A stretch of DNA of 35,033 nucleotides from Faecalibacterium sp. An121 (GCF_002160915.1 NZ_NFLM01000024.1:1-35033); one strand, 5' to 3'; numbered from the stretch's first letter, positions 23,920 to 32,986 are shown. Notes: generated by a model from the sequence alone, not told the origin. Program-made: numbers and translations.

Positions 23920-23959
23920 GCCCGCGCCCGGCGCGGATCGTGACAAGGAGGAATCAGCC

Positions 23960-25147
23960 ATGCTCATCCAACATGCAGTTGACGTCCACGGCCAGGAGGT
24001 GGAGCTGTATCTCAGCGGCGGCAGGATCCAGGCGGTGGGCCGGGGCCTTGCGGCGCTGGCCGGCCCCGACGAACCGGTGGTGGACGCCGCCGGCCTGACC
24101 GTCCTGCCCGCCTTCGTGGACCTGCACGTCCACTGGCGCACCCCCGGCTTCGAGTACAAGGAGGACGTGGCCACCGGCAGCCGGGCCGCGGCGGCGGGGG
24201 GGTATACCTTCGTCAACCTGATGCCCAACACCAAGCCGGTCTGCTCGTCGGCGGCCCAGGCGGCTGCCGTGGAGGACGAGGCCGCCCGGATGGGCCTGTG
24301 CGATGCCAACCAGACGGTGTCCATCACCCAAAACTTTGACGGCCGCACCCTGGACCACCTCAAGACCCTGCCCGAAACGGTGCGGTTCGTCACCGAGGAC
24401 GGCCATGGGGTGCAGAGCGCCAGCGTCATGGCCAGGGCCTTTGCCATCTGCCATCAGAAGGGCATCACCATCCTGAGCCACGCCGAGGATATGGAGATCA
24501 GCCCCTGGGATTACCGTCTGGCCGAGGACATCGAGACGCTGCGGAACTGCCATCTGAGCGAATACTACCAGACGAGGCTGCATATGTGCCACGTCTCCAC
24601 CCGGGGGTCTGTCGAGGCCGTCCGGATGGCCAAGCTGCGGGGGGCCCCGGTCACCTGCGAGGTGACCCCCCACCATCTGTGGTTCACCGACGATGTGTGC
24701 GATTACCGGGTCAATCCGCCCATCCGCACCGCCGACGATGTGGCTGCCCTGGTGGACGGCATCCGGGACGGCACGGTGGACGCCATCGCCACCGACCACG
24801 CCCCCCACTCGGAGGAGGACAAGGCCGCAGGCGCCGCCGGCATGGTGGGCAGCGAGACCGCCTTCGGGGTGTGCTACACCAAGCTGTGCCGGGGCGAGGG
24901 ACTGCCCCTGGAGGCGCTGAGCGTCCTGATGAGCGAGCGCCCGGCCCAGATCCTGGGGCTGAACAAGGGCCGTCTGGAGCCCGGCTACGACGCCGACCTG
25001 GTGCTGGTGGACCTGGACACGCCCTATACGGTGAAGCGGGAAAACCTGCACTCGAAATCGAAGAACAGCCCCTACGACGGGGCGCAGCTGTACGGCCGGG
25101 TCTGCGCCACCATCAAGGGCGGCTGCCTGACCTACCAGGCCGACTGA
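23960..25147 (+). CDS. pyrC: Dihydroorotase
   Basis: PyrC cyclises N-carbamoyl-aspartate to dihydroorotate, the third step of UMP synthesis. The 395-residue amidohydrolase has the metal motif DLHVHWRTPG, then PNTKP and TEDGHGVQSA, where an Asp is the likely bridging ligand. ILSHAED, MCHVSTRGS and the catalytic ATDHAPHS follow. The size and motifs fit the class I, Gram-positive type. The start at 23960 (MLIQHAVDV) has AAGGAGG 8 bp upstream. A longer in-frame start at 23837 would lie inside the leader and is rejected. It is the first gene of pyrC-F-K-D. Confidence 0.95.
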   Translation: MLIQHAVDVHGQEVELYLSGGRIQAVGRGLAALAGPDEPVVDAAGLTVLPAFVDLHVHWRTPGFEYKEDVATGSRAAAAGGYTFVNLMPNTKPVCSSAAQAAAVEDEAARMGLCDANQTVSITQNFDGRTLDHLKTLPETVRFVTEDGHGVQSASVMARAFAICHQKGITILSHAEDMEISPWDYRLAEDIETLRNCHLSEYYQTRLHMCHVSTRGSVEAVRMAKLRGAPVTCEVTPHHLWFTDDVCDYRVNPPIRTADDVAALVDGIRDGTVDAIATDHAPHSEEDKAAGAAGMVGSETAFGVCYTKLCRGEGLPLEALSVLMSERPAQILGLNKGRLEPGYDADLVLVDLDTPYTVKRENLHSKSKNSPYDGAQLYGRVCATIKGGCLTYQAD

Positions 25148-25172
25148 ACAAGGGAGCAAAGGAGAGGGAAGA

Positions 25173-26045
25173 ATGATGAATACCAACATGGACAAGCTGT
25201 ATGAGGCGGTCGAGGCCCGGGGCCCGGTGTGCGTGGGCCTGGACACCGACTTTTCCTACCTGCCCGAGACGTTCGTGGATAAGACCCTGTCCAAGGGGGA
25301 GAACATCGTCCGGTTCAACAAGGCCCTGATCGAGGCCACCAAGGCGGTGGCGGGCTGCTACAAGGTGCAGATCGCCTATTATGAGGCCCTGGGCCTGGAC
25401 GGGCTGCGGGCCTACGCCCAGACCCTCAAGGCCGTGCGGGAGGCCGGCGTGCCGGTCATTGCGGACATCAAGCGGGGCGACATCGCCAAGACCGCCGAGA
25501 TGTATGCCATCGGCCACTTTACGGGGGACTTTGAGGCGGACTTCGTCACCCTGGCCCCCTACATGGGCCTGGATTCCATCAGCCCCTACCTGCCCTATGC
25601 GGAAAAGCAGGGCAAGGGCCTGTTCGTGCTCTGCCGCACCTCCAACGGCGGCGCCAAGGACTTTGAATACGAGAAGCTGGCCGACGGCCGCCACGTCTAC
25701 GACCTGGTGGGGGACAAGCTGAACGCCCTGGGCAAGGACTACATGGGCCGGCACGGCTATTCGTCCATCGGCCTGGTGATCGGGGGCACCCACATCGAGG
25801 AGGCCGCCGAGATCCGCGCCCGCTACAAGGACAGCTTCTTCCTCATCCCCGGCTACGGCGCCCAGGGCGGCAAGGCCGAGGACATCGCACAGTACCTCAA
25901 CCAGGGCAACGGCGGCACCGTCAACTCCAGCCGGGGCATCCTGCTGGCCTACAAAAAGCAGCCCGGCGCGGCCTTTGACGAGGCGGCCTACAACGAGTGT
26001 GTGGATATGAAGGAGGCCATCGCCCATGCGTGCAGCCTGCTGTGA
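25173..26045 (+). CDS. pyrF: Orotidine 5'-phosphate decarboxylase (type 2)
   Basis: PyrF decarboxylates OMP to UMP, the last step of the pathway. The 290-residue protein belongs to the longer type 2 subfamily. It carries the catalytic DIKRGDIAKTAEMYA motif, with VGLDTDFSYLP near the N-terminus and IPGYGAQGGKAEDI for phosphate binding. Two adjacent ATG codons (25173, 25176) follow GGAGAGGG, and the second has the better spacing. The last 20 bases overlap pyrK. Confidence 0.95.
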   Translation: MMNTNMDKLYEAVEARGPVCVGLDTDFSYLPETFVDKTLSKGENIVRFNKALIEATKAVAGCYKVQIAYYEALGLDGLRAYAQTLKAVREAGVPVIADIKRGDIAKTAEMYAIGHFTGDFEADFVTLAPYMGLDSISPYLPYAEKQGKGLFVLCRTSNGGAKDFEYEKLADGRHVYDLVGDKLNALGKDYMGRHGYSSIGLVIGGTHIEEAAEIRARYKDSFFLIPGYGAQGGKAEDIAQYLNQGNGGTVNSSRGILLAYKKQPGAAFDEAAYNECVDMKEAIAHACSLL

Positions 26046-26805
26046 AGCCCAGGTGCTGCGCCACACCGCCATCCAGCCGGACATCCGGCTGCTGGAGGTG
26101 CTCTGGCCTGACCCGGCCCACGCCCCCCATGCGGGGCAGTTCTTCACCCTGCGCAGCTGGGGCGCCGGGGAAGGGCCGTTCCTGTCCCGGCCCATCAGCG
26201 TCCACAAGTGGGAGAGCGAGACGCTGACCGTCTCCTTCCTCTACCAGCTGGTGGGGGAGGGCACCCGGAAGCTGGCCGCCCTCCAGCCCGGGGACCGCTT
26301 GCAGCTGACGGGGCCGATGGGCAACGGCTTTGACCTGCCCGCCCTGGCGGCGCAGTACCGGCGCATCGCCCTGGTGGGAGGCGGCATCGGCACCGCGCCC
26401 ATGTACCAGACCGCCCGGGAGCTGGCGGCTTTGGGCATCCGGCCGGATGTGTTTTTCGGCTTCCGGGACCAGCCCTACTGCATGGAGCCCTACCGCGCCC
26501 TGGCGGGTGTGGTGAAGGTGTCCACCGACAGCGGCCGGGTGGGGTTCCACGGCTTTGTCACCCAGCTGTATGACCCGGCGGACTACGACCTGGTGCTGAT
26601 CTGCGGGCCGATGCCCATGATGCGGAATGCCGCCCGCCTGTGCGCGGAGAAGGGCACCCCCTGTCTGGTCAGCCTGGAAAAGAAGATGGCCTGCGGCATC
26701 GGGGCCTGCCTGGGCTGCACCATCGAGACGGCGGCCGGGGCCAAAAGCGTGTGTAAGGACGGCCCGGTCTTTTGGGGAACGGAGGTGTTTGGATGGCAGA
26801 CCTGA
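26026..26805 (+). CDS. pyrK: Dihydroorotate dehydrogenase B, electron transfer subunit
   Basis: PyrK carries FAD and a [2Fe-2S] cluster and links PyrD to NAD+. The 259-residue protein has the flavin motif SRPIS (54-58), the nucleotide-binding GGGIGTAPM and the cluster cysteines Cys223, Cys228, Cys231 and Cys243 in CGIGACLGC...C. Its start lies inside pyrF, with AAGGAGG (26009-26015) 10 bp upstream, so translation is probably coupled. pyrD overlaps its 3' end by 13 bp. Together they make the class 1B heterotetramer. Confidence 0.95.
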   Translation: MRAACCEAQVLRHTAIQPDIRLLEVLWPDPAHAPHAGQFFTLRSWGAGEGPFLSRPISVHKWESETLTVSFLYQLVGEGTRKLAALQPGDRLQLTGPMGNGFDLPALAAQYRRIALVGGGIGTAPMYQTARELAALGIRPDVFFGFRDQPYCMEPYRALAGVVKVSTDSGRVGFHGFVTQLYDPADYDLVLICGPMPMMRNAARLCAEKGTPCLVSLEKKMACGIGACLGCTIETAAGAKSVCKDGPVFWGTEVFGWQT

Positions 26806-27710
26806 CAACGGAACTGCTGGGCTTCCGGATGAACAGCCCGGTCATTGGCGCTTCGGGCACGGTGGGCTACGGCGTGGAATACGAGGACCTGGCCGACTTT
26901 GGAAAGATCGGCGGAATCTCGGGCAAGGGGCTGACTTTGCACGGCCAGTTCGGCAACAAGGGCGAGCGGCTGTGGGAGACCCCCTCGGGGCTGATCAACA
27001 GCATCGGGCTGCAGAATCCCGGCGTGCAGCACTTCATCGAGGTGGAGCTGCCCGAGATGCTGGCCCTGAAAGCGGCCTACGGCACGGTGGTCATCGCCAA
27101 CCTTGGCGGCCACAGTGAGGAAGAATACGTGGAGGGCGCGGCCCTTCTGGACGGCAGCGCCGTGGACATCGTGGAGCTGAACATCAGCTGCCCCAACGTC
27201 AAGCAGGGGGGGATGGCCTACGGGGTCAAGGCCGAGGCCGCAGGGGAAGTGGTGCGGATGGTGCGCCAGGTGTGCAAAAAGCCCCTGATGGTCAAGCTCA
27301 GCCCCCAGGCCGAGAACATCCCCGCGATGTGCCGGGCGGTGGAACAGGCCGGGGCCGACGCCATCAGCCTGACCAACACCTTCCAGGCCTGCGCCATCGA
27401 CCTGGAAAAGCGCCGCCCCGTCTTTGACAACATCTTTGCGGGCCTGTCCGGCCCGGCGGTGCGCCCCATCGCGCTGCGGATGGTCTGGCAGGCCGTGGGG
27501 GCCGTGCAGATCCCGGTGGTGGGCCTGGGCGGCATCGCCACCGGCCGCGACGCGCTGGAGTTCATCATGGCGGGCGCCGCCGCCGTGCAGGTGGGGGCCG
27601 CCAACTTTGCAAACCCCCGCGCCATGGAGACGGTGGCCTGCGAGATGGCCGCGTGGATGGACGCCCACGGGGTGTCCACCCTCGACGAGATCCGGGGCTG
27701 TGCCCGCTGA
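26793..27710 (+). CDS. pyrD: Dihydroorotate dehydrogenase B, catalytic subunit
   Basis: PyrD oxidises dihydroorotate to orotate with FMN. The 305-residue TIM-barrel protein is of class 1B, shown by the catalytic Cys133 in NISCPNVKQGG (class 2 uses Ser) and by its partner pyrK. Other signatures are GASGTVGYG, NSIGLQNPG and VVGLGGIATGRDALEFI. The ATG at 26793 has GGAGGT 7 bp upstream. An extension from a TTG at 26772 is less likely. It ends the first pyr unit, and no clear intrinsic terminator follows before the pyrE promoter. Confidence 0.95.
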   Translation: MADLTTELLGFRMNSPVIGASGTVGYGVEYEDLADFGKIGGISGKGLTLHGQFGNKGERLWETPSGLINSIGLQNPGVQHFIEVELPEMLALKAAYGTVVIANLGGHSEEEYVEGAALLDGSAVDIVELNISCPNVKQGGMAYGVKAEAAGEVVRMVRQVCKKPLMVKLSPQAENIPAMCRAVEQAGADAISLTNTFQACAIDLEKRRPVFDNIFAGLSGPAVRPIALRMVWQAVGAVQIPVVGLGGIATGRDALEFIMAGAAAVQVGAANFANPRAMETVACEMAAWMDAHGVSTLDEIRGCAR

Positions 27711-27763
27711 TCATGCCGAAAAGTATGCATATATAAACTAAAACTAAAATATCGCGAATAAAG

Positions 27764-27792
27764 TTGCATTTTCGACATCTGCGTGTTACAAT
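27764..27792 (+). promoter_or_regulatory. Promoter of pyrE-carA-carB
   Basis: TTGCAT (27764-27769) and TACAAT (27787-27792) are separated by 17 bp. An A/T-rich tract (27727-27760, with two AACTAAA-like repeats) lies just upstream and could act as an UP element. The leader is about 40 nt and has no attenuator. Confidence 0.75.
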
Positions 27793-27837
27793 ACCGTGAG
27801 ACGCACCTATTTGGTTTGAAGACAAGGGAGAACGACA

Positions 27838-28431
27838 ATGAGTGAAGCGATCGAGATTTTGAAGAGCTGTGACGCATTTCTGGAAGGCCACTTCCTGCTG
27901 TCCTCGGGGCGGCATTCCAGCGCCTACTGCCAGATGGCCTATCTGCAGCAGTACCCCGACCGGTGCGCCGAGGTGATGGCCCCGGTGGCGGCCAGGATCA
28001 GGGAGCTGGGGGCGGACGTCATCGTGGGGCCTGCCATGGGCGGCATCGTCTACGCCTATGAGCTGGCCCGCCAGACCGGGCTGCGGGCCATCTTCACCGA
28101 GCGGGTGGACAATGTGATGACCCTGAAGCGGTTCGCCATCCATCCGGGCGAGAAGTGCATCATCGCGGAGGACGTGGTGACCACCGGCATCTCCTCCCTG
28201 GAGACCAAGCGTGCCATCGAGGAGGCCGGCGGCATCTGCCTGGGCATCACCTGCGTGGTGGACCGCACCAAGCCCGAGGCGCCCTCTCCCATCCCCATCC
28301 TGGCCAGCGCCCTCAAGCTGGACCTGCCCAACTACGCTCCCGAGGAGTGCCCCCTGTGCAGGGAGGGCAAGCTGCCCCTGGTGCACCTGGGCAGCCGGAA
28401 GATGAGCCAGCAGGCCAAGCAGACCCTGTAA
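27838..28431 (+). CDS. pyrE: Orotate phosphoribosyltransferase
   Basis: PyrE joins orotate and PRPP to give OMP. The 197-residue type I phosphoribosyltransferase has HFLLSSGRHSSAYCQ, the GPAMGGIVYAYELAR segment and the PRPP loop IIAEDVVTTG. The C-terminal CPLCREGKLPLVHLGSRK is typical of the subgroup found in Clostridia. AAGGGAG lies upstream of the ATG. It opens the second pyr unit and precedes carA by 30 bp. Confidence 0.95.
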   Translation: MSEAIEILKSCDAFLEGHFLLSSGRHSSAYCQMAYLQQYPDRCAEVMAPVAARIRELGADVIVGPAMGGIVYAYELARQTGLRAIFTERVDNVMTLKRFAIHPGEKCIIAEDVVTTGISSLETKRAIEEAGGICLGITCVVDRTKPEAPSPIPILASALKLDLPNYAPEECPLCREGKLPLVHLGSRKMSQQAKQTL

Positions 28432-28461
28432 GTCCTGCGCAAGATAAAACGAGGGAACGCA

Positions 28462-29568
28462 ATGAACGCATATCTTCTTTTGGCAAACGGGATGGTGTTT
28501 GCGGGCCGTTCGGTGGGCGCTGCGGGCGTCACGGTGGGCGAGGTGGTCTTTGCCACCGGCATGGTGGGCTTTGAGGAGACCCTGACCGACCCGAGCTACT
28601 ACGGCCAGATCATCACCCAGACCTACCCGCTGATCGGCAACTATGGGATGAACCGCTGGGACATGGAGTCGCAGCGGGTGTGGGCCCGGGGCTACATCGT
28701 CCGGGAGGCCTGCACCACCCCCTCCAACTGGCGCAGCGAGGAGACGCTGGACAGCTTTTTGAAGCGGAACGGGATCATCGGCATCGAGGGCATCGACACG
28801 CGGCGTCTGACCCGGATCATCCGGGAGAGCGGCGTCATGAACGGCGCCATCCTGACCGAGTTCGACCCCGCCGACCCGGCCAACGCCGGCCGCACCCAGG
28901 CGCTGCTGGACGAGGTGCGGGCCTATGCCGTCACCGATGCGGTCAAGAACGTCACCTGCACCCGGCCCCAGGTACACAACCCCCAGGGCAGCCCCCACAT
29001 CGTGCTGATGGATTACGGCTGCAAGCGGAACATCGTCCGCTGCCTGGTGCGCCGGGGCTGCAAGGTGACGGTGATGCCCGCCTTCTCCACCGCGGAGGAG
29101 GTGGCCGCCCTGGCCCCCGACGGCATCATGCTGTCCAACGGTCCCGGGGACCCCGCCGAGCCGGTGCAGGCCATCGAGAACCTGCGCCGGATCTTCGAGC
29201 TGAACATCCCCACCTTCGGCATCTGTCTGGGCCATCAGCTGTCCGCCCTGGCGGCCGGCGCCAAGACCACCAAGCTCAAGTACGGGCACCGGGGCGCCAA
29301 CCAGCCGGTCACCGACTTTGCCAGCGGGCGCACCTTCATCACCAGCCAGAACCACGGCTATGCGGTGGTGGGGGACCAGCTGCCCGCCGAGATGGGCGCG
29401 GTGGCCCAGGTCAACGCCAACGACGGCACCTGCGAGGGCATCCAGTACAAGAAATGGAATTGCTTCACCGTCCAGTTCCACCCGGAAGCGAACGGCGGCC
29501 CCAAGGACACCGAGTTTCTGTTCGACCGCTTCCTGACCAACGTAAAGAACGCAAAGGAGGCGCGCTGA
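28462..29568 (+). CDS. carA: Carbamoyl-phosphate synthase small subunit
   Basis: CarA hydrolyses glutamine and passes ammonia to CarB for carbamoyl phosphate, used for pyrimidines and arginine. The 368-residue protein has the CPSase small-chain N-domain (VGEVVFATGMVGFEETLTDPSY, cited in part). Its class I glutaminase has Cys255 in FGICLGHQ and the His340/Glu342 pair in QFHPE. It directly precedes carB, with one base between stop and start. No arginine genes are nearby, so this copy probably serves pyrimidine synthesis. Confidence 0.96.
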   Translation: MNAYLLLANGMVFAGRSVGAAGVTVGEVVFATGMVGFEETLTDPSYYGQIITQTYPLIGNYGMNRWDMESQRVWARGYIVREACTTPSNWRSEETLDSFLKRNGIIGIEGIDTRRLTRIIRESGVMNGAILTEFDPADPANAGRTQALLDEVRAYAVTDAVKNVTCTRPQVHNPQGSPHIVLMDYGCKRNIVRCLVRRGCKVTVMPAFSTAEEVAALAPDGIMLSNGPGDPAEPVQAIENLRRIFELNIPTFGICLGHQLSALAAGAKTTKLKYGHRGANQPVTDFASGRTFITSQNHGYAVVGDQLPAEMGAVAQVNANDGTCEGIQYKKWNCFTVQFHPEANGGPKDTEFLFDRFLTNVKNAKEAR

Positions 29569-29569
29569 T

Positions 29570-32500
29570 ATGCCCAAGGACCCCAGAATCAAAAAGGTAC
29601 TGGTGATCGGCTCGGGGCCCATCATCATCGGCCAGGCGGCTGAGTTCGACTATTCGGGCACCCAGGCCTGCCGGGCCCTCAAGGCGGAGGGGATCGAGAC
29701 GGTCCTGCTCAACTCCAACCCCGCCACCATCATGACCGACCCCGACGTGGCCGACCACGTCTACATCGAGCCCATGACCCTGGAGGTGGTGGAGCGGATC
29801 CTGGACATCGAGAAGCCCGACTCGGTGCTGCCCAACCTGGGCGGCCAGATGGGCCTGAACCTGTCCATGGAGCTGGCCCGCAGCGGCTATCTGGACCGCA
29901 CCGGCATCCGGCTCCTGGCCTGCAAGCCCGAGACCATCGACCGGGCCGAGGACCGGGAGCTGTTCAAGGAGACGATGGAGAAGCTGCACCAGCCCATCAT
30001 CCCCTCGGAGGTGGTGGAGACGCTGGAGGACGCGCTGGCCTGCGCCGACCGCATCGGTTACCCGGTCATCGTGCGGCCCGCCTTCACCATGGGCGGCACC
30101 GGCGGCGGCATCTGCGAGAACAAGGCCAAGCTGATCGAGATCGGCACCAACGGCCTGCGTCTTTCCCCCATCCATCAGATCCTGGTGGAAAAGTGCATCG
30201 CCGGCTGGAAAGAGATCGAGTATGAGGTGATGCGGGACCACAAGGGGAACGTCATCACCGTCTGCAACATGGAGAACCTGGACCCCGTGGGCATCCACAC
30301 CGGCGACTCGGTGGTGGTGGCCCCCAGCCAGACCCTGAGCGACCACGAATACCAGATGCTGCGCACCGCGGCGCTGGACATCATCACCGAGCTGGGGATC
30401 GAGGGCGGCTGCAACTGCCAGTTTGCCCTCAAGCCGGACAGCTTCGACTACGCGGTCATCGAGGTCAACCCCCGTGTGTCCCGCTCGTCGGCCCTGGCCT
30501 CCAAGGCCACCGGCTATCCCATCGCCAAGGTGGCCACCAAGATCGCCATCGGCTACACCCTGGACGAGATCACCAACGACGTCACCGGCAAGACCTGCGC
30601 CTGCTTTGAGCCGGCTTTGGACTACATCGTGGTCAAGTACCCCAAGTGGCCCTTCGACAAGTTCGTCTATGCGGACAAGTCCCTGGGCACCCAGATGATG
30701 GCCACCGGCGAGGTGATGAGCATCGGCAACAGCTTCGAGGCCGCCATGATGAAGGCCGTCTCCTCCATCGAGCTGGGGATGGACACCCTGACCCACAAGC
30801 CCTTTGAGGAGCTGAGCGACCAGGAGATCATCTCCCACCTGTATGTGCAGGATTCCGAGCGCGTGTTCTGCGTCTACGAGGCCCTCAAGCGGGGCATCGA
30901 CCACCAGACCATCTACAACATCACCAAGATCGACTGGTGGTTTTTGGACAAGATGCAGCACCTGGCCAACCTGGAGAACGGCCTGGCCCGCTGCAGCGGC
31001 CAGCTGAGCGAGGAGCAGTACAAGGAGGCCAAGAAGTACGGCTTCCAGGACAAGACCATCCGCCGGCTGGCCGGGGTGGAGAAGCTGCCCGTCGAGGATT
31101 ACCGGGCCGGCTTCAAGATGGTGGATACCTGCGCCGCTGAGTTCTCGGCCAACACCCCCTATTTCTACTCCACCTACGACGGGGACAACGAGGCCGCAGC
31201 CTTCATCGAGGAGAAGGAGGCGGGCCGGCCCCACAAAAAGCGGGTGCTGGTGTTCGGTTCGGGCCCCATCCGGATCGGACAGGGCATCGAGTTCGACTAC
31301 TGCTCGGTGCACTGCGTCTGGACGCTGAAAAAGCACGGCTGTGAGGCCATCCTGGTCAACAACAACCCCGAGACGGTGTCCACCGACTTTGACACCGGCG
31401 ACCGGCTCTACTTCGACCCCCTGACCCCCGAGAGCGTGGACAACATCATCGCCACCGAAAAGCCGGACGGGTGTGTGGTGCAGTTTGGCGGGCAGACCGC
31501 CATCAAGCTGGCCAAGCACATGGACGAGATCGGCCTGCCCATCCTGGGCACCCCGGCGGACGCCATCGACGAGGCCGAGGACCGGGAGCGGTTCGACGAG
31601 CTGCTGGAGCGCTGCGGCATCCCCCGCGCCCCCGGCCGCACCGTCTTTACCCTGGAGGAGGCCCTGGCCGCCGCCGAGGAGATCGGCCTGCCGGTCCTGA
31701 TGCGCCCGTCCTATGTGCTGGGCGGTCAGAACATGATCGTGGCCTACACCCGGGAGGACGTCATCGAGTATATGGGCGTCATCACCGAGCACGTGGACAT
31801 GGATCATCCGGTGCTGCTGGATAAGTACATCCAGGGCATCGAGTGCGAGGTGGACGCCATCTGCGACGGCACCGACTACCTGATCCCCGGCATCATGGAG
31901 CAGGTGGAGCGGACCGGCGTCCACTCGGGCGACTCGATCTGCGTCTACCCGGCGCAGCACCTGTCCCAGAGCATCATCGACACCATGGTGGACTACACCG
32001 GCCGGTTTGCCCGGGAGCTGAAGGTGGTGGGCCTGGTCAACGTCCAGTACGCCGTGTCGGACGGCAAGGTGTACGTCATCGAGGTCAACCCCCGGTCGTC
32101 CCGCACCGTGCCCTATATCTCCAAGGTCACCGGCGTGCCCATGGTGGACCTGGCGGTCCGCTGCTGTCTGGGCGAAAAGCTGGCCGACATGGGCTACGGC
32201 ACCGGACTGCACCCCAACGCCCCCTATGTGGCGGTCAAGGTGCCGGTGTTCAGCTTTGAGAAGCTCCACGGGGTGGATACCCAGTTCGGCCCCGAGATGA
32301 AGTCCACCGGCGAGGTGCTGGGCATCGCGCCCAACTACCACGACGCGCTGCTCAAGGGCCTCATCGGCGCGGGCTATACCTTCAAGACCCCCGGCCCCGC
32401 CAGCTGCTGCATCTTCACCGTCAAGGACAGCGACAAGCCCGAGTTCGTGGACATCGCCTGGAAGCTCAAGAGCATGGGCTACAAGCTGTACGGCACCTCG

Positions 32501-32806
32501 GGCACCTGCGCCTGGCTGAACAAGCACATGGTGCCCTGCAACGAGGTGCGCAATATGTCGGGCGAGTCGCCCAACATCGTGGACCTGCTCCAGAGCGGTC
32601 TGGTGGACTATGTCTTTTCCACCAGCGCCCGGGGCCGCGACCCCCACAGAGACTCGGTCCGCCTGCGCCGCAAGGCCGTCGAACTGAGCATCCCCTGCAT
32701 CACCGCGGTGGATACGGCCAATGCACTGGTCAACTGCCTGCGCAGCGAGCACAGCCTGAAGGACGTTCCCCTGGTGGATATTGCCACGCTGTATCAGGGG
32801 AAATGA
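29570..32806 (+). CDS. carB: Carbamoyl-phosphate synthase large subunit
   Basis: CarB makes carbamoyl phosphate from bicarbonate, ammonia and two ATP. The 1078-residue protein is full length, with two homologous ATP-grasp halves. The first begins KKVLVIGSGPIIIGQAAEFDYS, cited in part, and the second begins RVLVFGSGPIRIGQGIEFDY. An oligomerisation domain lies between them. A C-terminal MGS-like regulatory domain (about 940-1078) is where UMP or ornithine would act. AAAGGAGG lies upstream, inside carA. No terminator was found before the hup promoter. Confidence 0.97.
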   Translation: MPKDPRIKKVLVIGSGPIIIGQAAEFDYSGTQACRALKAEGIETVLLNSNPATIMTDPDVADHVYIEPMTLEVVERILDIEKPDSVLPNLGGQMGLNLSMELARSGYLDRTGIRLLACKPETIDRAEDRELFKETMEKLHQPIIPSEVVETLEDALACADRIGYPVIVRPAFTMGGTGGGICENKAKLIEIGTNGLRLSPIHQILVEKCIAGWKEIEYEVMRDHKGNVITVCNMENLDPVGIHTGDSVVVAPSQTLSDHEYQMLRTAALDIITELGIEGGCNCQFALKPDSFDYAVIEVNPRVSRSSALASKATGYPIAKVATKIAIGYTLDEITNDVTGKTCACFEPALDYIVVKYPKWPFDKFVYADKSLGTQMMATGEVMSIGNSFEAAMMKAVSSIELGMDTLTHKPFEELSDQEIISHLYVQDSERVFCVYEALKRGIDHQTIYNITKIDWWFLDKMQHLANLENGLARCSGQLSEEQYKEAKKYGFQDKTIRRLAGVEKLPVEDYRAGFKMVDTCAAEFSANTPYFYSTYDGDNEAAAFIEEKEAGRPHKKRVLVFGSGPIRIGQGIEFDYCSVHCVWTLKKHGCEAILVNNNPETVSTDFDTGDRLYFDPLTPESVDNIIATEKPDGCVVQFGGQTAIKLAKHMDEIGLPILGTPADAIDEAEDRERFDELLERCGIPRAPGRTVFTLEEALAAAEEIGLPVLMRPSYVLGGQNMIVAYTREDVIEYMGVITEHVDMDHPVLLDKYIQGIECEVDAICDGTDYLIPGIMEQVERTGVHSGDSICVYPAQHLSQSIIDTMVDYTGRFARELKVVGLVNVQYAVSDGKVYVIEVNPRSSRTVPYISKVTGVPMVDLAVRCCLGEKLADMGYGTGLHPNAPYVAVKVPVFSFEKLHGVDTQFGPEMKSTGEVLGIAPNYHDALLKGLIGAGYTFKTPGPASCCIFTVKDSDKPEFVDIAWKLKSMGYKLYGTSGTCAWLNKHMVPCNEVRNMSGESPNIVDLLQSGLVDYVFSTSARGRDPHRDSVRLRRKAVELSIPCITAVDTANALVNCLRSEHSLKDVPLVDIATLYQGK

Positions 32807-32838
32807 CGGTTCGTGTGTAAATTGATACGTTTCGTGTG
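32807..32838 (+). repeat. Direct repeat TTCGTGTG upstream of hup
   Basis: TTCGTGTG occurs at 32810-32817 and 32831-32838, 21 bp apart start to start (two helical turns). Both are preceded by ACGG/ACGT-like bases and followed by TAA/AAG. The pair lies between the carB stop and the hup -10 box and could be a tandem protein site. The function is unknown. Confidence 0.5.
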
Positions 32839-32865
32839 AAGAATCTCGCGATGAGCGCCAGTCTT

Positions 32866-32874
32866 TGCTATACT
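32866..32874 (+). promoter_or_regulatory. Extended -10 promoter of hup
   Basis: TGC (32866-32868) followed by TATACT (32869-32874) forms an extended -10. The -35 position (32846-32851) reads TCGCGA and is poor. The leader of about 105 nt contains a CCAGAT/ATCTGG hairpin (32922-32939). Confidence 0.6.
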
Positions 32875-32986
32875 CTACCGCGTGCAAAAAATGCAAGAGA
32901 GCGTAAAATTTGAGAGGCACGCCAGATATTTCAATCTGGACGAAATCTCTTGTATATAACAGGTTGTTCTAGGAGGAAAGAAAGAT

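Noticed and set aside
23837-23959. A longer pyrC start adding 41 residues
   Set aside because: It would begin inside the leader and run through the terminator hairpin, without a ribosome site. The start at 23960 has a strong one and matches the family N-terminus.
29465-32920. A 1151-codon antisense frame opposite carB
   Set aside because: Same reason: it mirrors carB codon by codon and has a biased His/Gly/Leu/Val composition.
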